The translations under genes and the position numbers were made by a program. A DNA stretch of 7,540 nt, taken from Deltaproteobacteria bacterium (GTDB lineage Bacteria; Desulfobacterota; Deferrimicrobia; Deferrimicrobiales; Deferrimicrobiaceae). The stretch is from NCBI GenBank assembly GCA_003105225.1, contig PQAK01000098.1, positions 1 through 7,540 on the forward strand, in the 5' to 3' direction. Positions within the stretch are counted from its first letter, which is position 1. Each line of letters opens with the position of its first letter. Under the pieces are notes generated by a model. The model searched no databases. It saw only the letters and a list, made by a program, of their open reading frames with translations, and was not told where the DNA came from. Positions 4,909 to 7,540 of the stretch are shown in pieces.

Positions 4909-7540
4909 ATGAAGTGGTTCCGCTTTTCCAGCTTGAGAGTACGTCTCCTCCTCATCTGTTTTCTTGTCTTCGTTCCGGCGTTCGGGATGATCTTCTACGT
5001 CTTCTCCCAGGAACACCAACGGGAACTCAAGGAGCTGAAGTCCGATGCGGTGCGGAACGCCAGCTATGTCGCGATCGACGAGGAACGCAGAATCGAGGAG
5101 ACGCGAAACCTTCTCGTCCTGCTGGCACGATCCCCCGTCGTGCAGGCGCCGGAAACCAAGGCCTGCAGCGATCTGGCGGCCGACCTTCTCCGGCATATTC
5201 CGCGCTACCGGAACTTCGGCGTGATCGATCCGGCCGGGGACGTCGTCTGCAGCGCCCTTCCCCCCGCCGGCCGGATCAACGTTTCGGAACGGGACTATTT
5301 CCGACGCGCGATGGAGACGCAGGATTTCGCCGGCGGCTCCTTCCAGGTCGGGAAGATCACCCGGCGTCCCGGCATCAATTTCGCCTACCCGGTGAAGGAC
5401 GGGAAGGACCGCCTGCGGGGGGCTGTCTTCGTGGCGATGGACATCGAGGAGTTCAGCCGCATCGGAAAGGAGATCGGGGAGTCTCTCCCGCCCGGCGCGA
5501 CGCTCACGAAGATCGACGCGGAGGGCATCGTCCTCGGCCGCAACCCGAGGGACGAGGGGCTGACCGGGAAACCGTTCCCGGACATGACCTTGGTGGAACC
5601 GCTCCTGTCGAAGGGCGGAGGCATGGCGGCCGGAACCGGCAAGACCGGGGAGGCAATCGTATTCGCCGTGGCCAAAGTTCCGTATTCCATGATGGGCAAG
5701 GAAATATTCGTGGTCATGTCGGTTCCCGAAGGAGTCGCCTTCGCGGAAATCCATCACGCGTATTCACGATACCTGTACCTCCTGGCGGTGTGCATCGCGC
5801 TTGCCCTGTGCCTGGTGTGGTTCGGAAGCGCATACTTCATCCAACGTCCGCTGGCGGCCATCTTCCGGGCCACCGACAAGGTGGCGGGAGGGGATGCGGG
5901 GGTGCGGCTGGGACCGCCGTACGACAAGGGCGAGCTGGGTGACCTCGCGCGGGGCTTCGACAGGATGACGGAATCGATCGCGGCGAGGGGGGCCGAGCGG
6001 GAACAGGCGCGGGAAGCGCTCCTGCGCTCCGAGGAGAAGTACCGGTCGATCATCCGGAATTCGCCGCTGGGCATCTATCGAACCACGCCGGAAGGCAGGT
6101 TCCTCATGGTGAATCCTGCGCTGGTGCGCATGCTCGGGTACGACTCCGAAGAGGATCTCCTGAGGGTCCGCCTGGATACGGATGTCTTCCGTCACCCGGG
6201 GGAGCGGCGGCGGATCCTCGATACGTACGTCGACCGGGAATCCTCGGGGGTACTGGTCATCAACGTGGACTGGAAACGGAAGGACGGCAAGATCCTGCAT
6301 GTCCGCGCCAGCGGAACGGCCGTGAGGAATGCGGACGGTTCCCCGGCGTATTACGAGGTGTTCGTCGAGGACGAAACCGAGCGCAGGGCGCTGGAGACGC
6401 AGTTCCTCCATTCCCAGAGGCTGGAGGCGGTCGGCCGGCTGGCGGGGGGAATCGCCCATGACTTCAACAATCTGCTGAGCGTCATCCTGGGGTATTGCGA
6501 GATCCTCGCCGGCCGGCTCGAAGGGGATGGCGAGAGCCGTTCCAAGCTGGAGGAGATCGGGAAGGCGGCGGCGCGCGCCGCCGATCTCACCCGCCAGCTC
6601 CTCGCCTTCAGCCGCAAGCAGGTCCTCAATCCGAAGGTGGTGATCCTGAACGACGTGATTGAAAACGCCAAGAACATGTTCCAGCGCCTGATCGGGGAGG
6701 ACATCGAGCTCCAGTTGAACCTTTCCCCGGACAGCGGACGCGTGAGGATCGATCCGGGACAGCTCGAGCAGGTGATCATGAATCTCGTCATCAATGCGCG
6801 GGACGCCATGCCGGGAGGCGGAAAACTCGTCATCGAAACGCGCAAGATCGATTTCAGCGAGCCGCAGCATCGGCTGCACGGAGAGGTGGACATGGCGGCG
6901 GGGTCGTATGCCCTGGTGGCGCTCACCGATTCGGGCTGCGGGATGGACGAGGCCACCATGAGGAACATCTTCGAGCCGTTCTTCACCACCAAGGAAGCGG
7001 GCAAGGGCACCGGGCTGGGCTTGTCGACCGTCTACGGCATCGTCAAGCAGAGCGGGGGGTATGTCTGGCCCTACAGCGAGCCGGGAGTGGGAACCACCAT
7101 GAAAATTTACCTGCCCCGAATCGAAGGGATGGCGGAAAGCGCCCCGGAACGGACAGCGGCCCTTCCCGAGCGGGGGTCCGAAACCGTGCTCGTCGTGGAG
7201 GACGACGCTTCCATCCGGGATTTGATCCGTCAATTCCTGGAGGGGTTCGGTTATCGCATCCTGACGGCCGGCGGATCCGCAGAGGCATACCGGATCGCGG
7301 CCGCCCACCCGGGCCCGATCCACCTTCTGGTCACGGACGTCATCATGCCGGGGGAAAGCGGCACCCGGCTCGCCGAACATCTCGTGCGCACGCGGCCCGA
7401 ACTGAAGGTGCTTTACATATCGGGATATTCCGACGACGCCATCTCGGTTCACGGGGTGCTGAAGGCGGGAACCTACTTCCTGTCGAAGCCGTTCTCCAAG
7501 GACATGCTGGCGAACAAGGTGCGGGAGGTCCTGGCCGGCG
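4909..7540 (+). CDS. Membrane hybrid sensor histidine kinase (Cache-HAMP-PAS-HisKA-HATPase-REC), 3' end cut
   Basis: The frame stays open to the window edge, giving 877 residues. Helix TM1 (about 11-33) and TM2 (about 288-311) flank a periplasmic Cache-type sensor with FGVIDPAGDVVCSAL (from 104) and SERDYFRRAM (from 126). A HAMP linker (about 306-360), a PAS domain (about 375-495) and the dimerisation helix GGIAHDFNN with phospho-acceptor His517 follow. The ATP domain has an N box around Asn629 (INARDAM), G1 D674-S-G-C-G-M, F box FEPFF (688-692) and G2 GTGLGL (700-705). A receiver domain (about 760-877) has acidic Glu764-Asp766, phospho-acceptor Asp810, Ser838 and Lys860. It should sense an extracytoplasmic small ligand and relay phosphate His to Asp; ligand and output partner are unknown. 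The receiver is almost complete, so few residues are missing. This ATG is the first in frame after a stop at 4834. A G7 tract (4897-4903) is the only ribosome-site candidate. Confidence 0.95.
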   Translation, partial: MKWFRFSSLRVRLLLICFLVFVPAFGMIFYVFSQEHQRELKELKSDAVRNASYVAIDEERRIEETRNLLVLLARSPVVQAPETKACSDLAADLLRHIPRYRNFGVIDPAGDVVCSALPPAGRINVSERDYFRRAMETQDFAGGSFQVGKITRRPGINFAYPVKDGKDRLRGAVFVAMDIEEFSRIGKEIGESLPPGATLTKIDAEGIVLGRNPRDEGLTGKPFPDMTLVEPLLSKGGGMAAGTGKTGEAIVFAVAKVPYSMMGKEIFVVMSVPEGVAFAEIHHAYSRYLYLLAVCIALALCLVWFGSAYFIQRPLAAIFRATDKVAGGDAGVRLGPPYDKGELGDLARGFDRMTESIAARGAEREQAREALLRSEEKYRSIIRNSPLGIYRTTPEGRFLMVNPALVRMLGYDSEEDLLRVRLDTDVFRHPGERRRILDTYVDRESSGVLVINVDWKRKDGKILHVRASGTAVRNADGSPAYYEVFVEDETERRALETQFLHSQRLEAVGRLAGGIAHDFNNLLSVILGYCEILAGRLEGDGESRSKLEEIGKAAARAADLTRQLLAFSRKQVLNPKVVILNDVIENAKNMFQRLIGEDIELQLNLSPDSGRVRIDPGQLEQVIMNLVINARDAMPGGGKLVIETRKIDFSEPQHRLHGEVDMAAGSYALVALTDSGCGMDEATMRNIFEPFFTTKEAGKGTGLGLSTVYGIVKQSGGYVWPYSEPGVGTTMKIYLPRIEGMAESAPERTAALPERGSETVLVVEDDASIRDLIRQFLEGFGYRILTAGGSAEAYRIAAAHPGPIHLLVTDVIMPGESGTRLAEHLVRTRPELKVLYISGYSDDAISVHGVLKAGTYFLSKPFSKDMLANKVREVLAG

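Noticed and set aside
3805..5757. Very long antisense frame opposite the hydrolase and kinase genes.
   Set aside because: It is low-complexity, rich in Arg, Asp, Gly and Pro, mirrors the codon bias of the real plus-strand genes, and spans a promoter and two gene boundaries.
7222..7234. Second FNR-like sequence TTGATCCGTCAA.
   Set aside because: It is inside the kinase coding region and its half-sites have the wrong spacing and sequence.
5764..7452. Long antisense frame opposite the kinase.
   Set aside because: The plus strand encodes clear kinase and receiver motifs throughout. The antisense product has no domain and is typical of a mirror frame.

Overview
The window reads as chromosomal DNA from a high-GC Gram-negative bacterium. 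By eye, base composition and protein style (Mrp with an N-terminal MIP18/DUF59 domain, a Cache-PAS hybrid kinase, a DUF116-like protein) suit the Desulfobacterota / former Deltaproteobacteria. No marker gene fixes this, so the taxonomy is a guess.

Layout from left to right. (1) 1-312 +: the 3' end of a GNAT acetyltransferase. (2) 309-1391 -: mrp/apbC, a P-loop NTPase iron-sulfur carrier, convergent with the GNAT gene and sharing a CTAG. (3) 1392-1525: a divergent control region holding a perfect TTGAT-N4-ATCAA palindrome (FNR-type box), with promoter-like elements on both strands. (4) 1526-3118 +: murJ, the lipid II flippase. (5) 3115-3555 -: a small, possibly DUF116-related protein, again convergent with its neighbour through a shared CTAG. 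(6) 3556-3885: a 330-base stretch without a credible protein gene. Read on the minus strand it folds into an RNA-like architecture resembling HEARO / IscB-type omega RNA. It seems to be a standalone copy with no IscB gene, and its presumed 3' end abuts a GTGA that is part of the downstream gene's ribosome binding site. (7) 3886-4773 +: a metallo-beta-lactamase-fold hydrolase. (8) 4774-4908: an intergenic stretch with a consensus -10 box and an inverted repeat. (9) 4909-end +: a membrane-bound Cache-HAMP-PAS-histidine kinase-receiver hybrid sensor, cut by the window edge very near its natural C terminus.

The genes do not form one pathway. Mrp and MurJ are housekeeping functions sharing a divergent control region. 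The hydrolase and the kinase look like separate transcription units. The most unusual element is the candidate HEARO/omega RNA at about 3569-3810. The FNR-type palindrome between mrp and murJ is the clearest regulatory signal.
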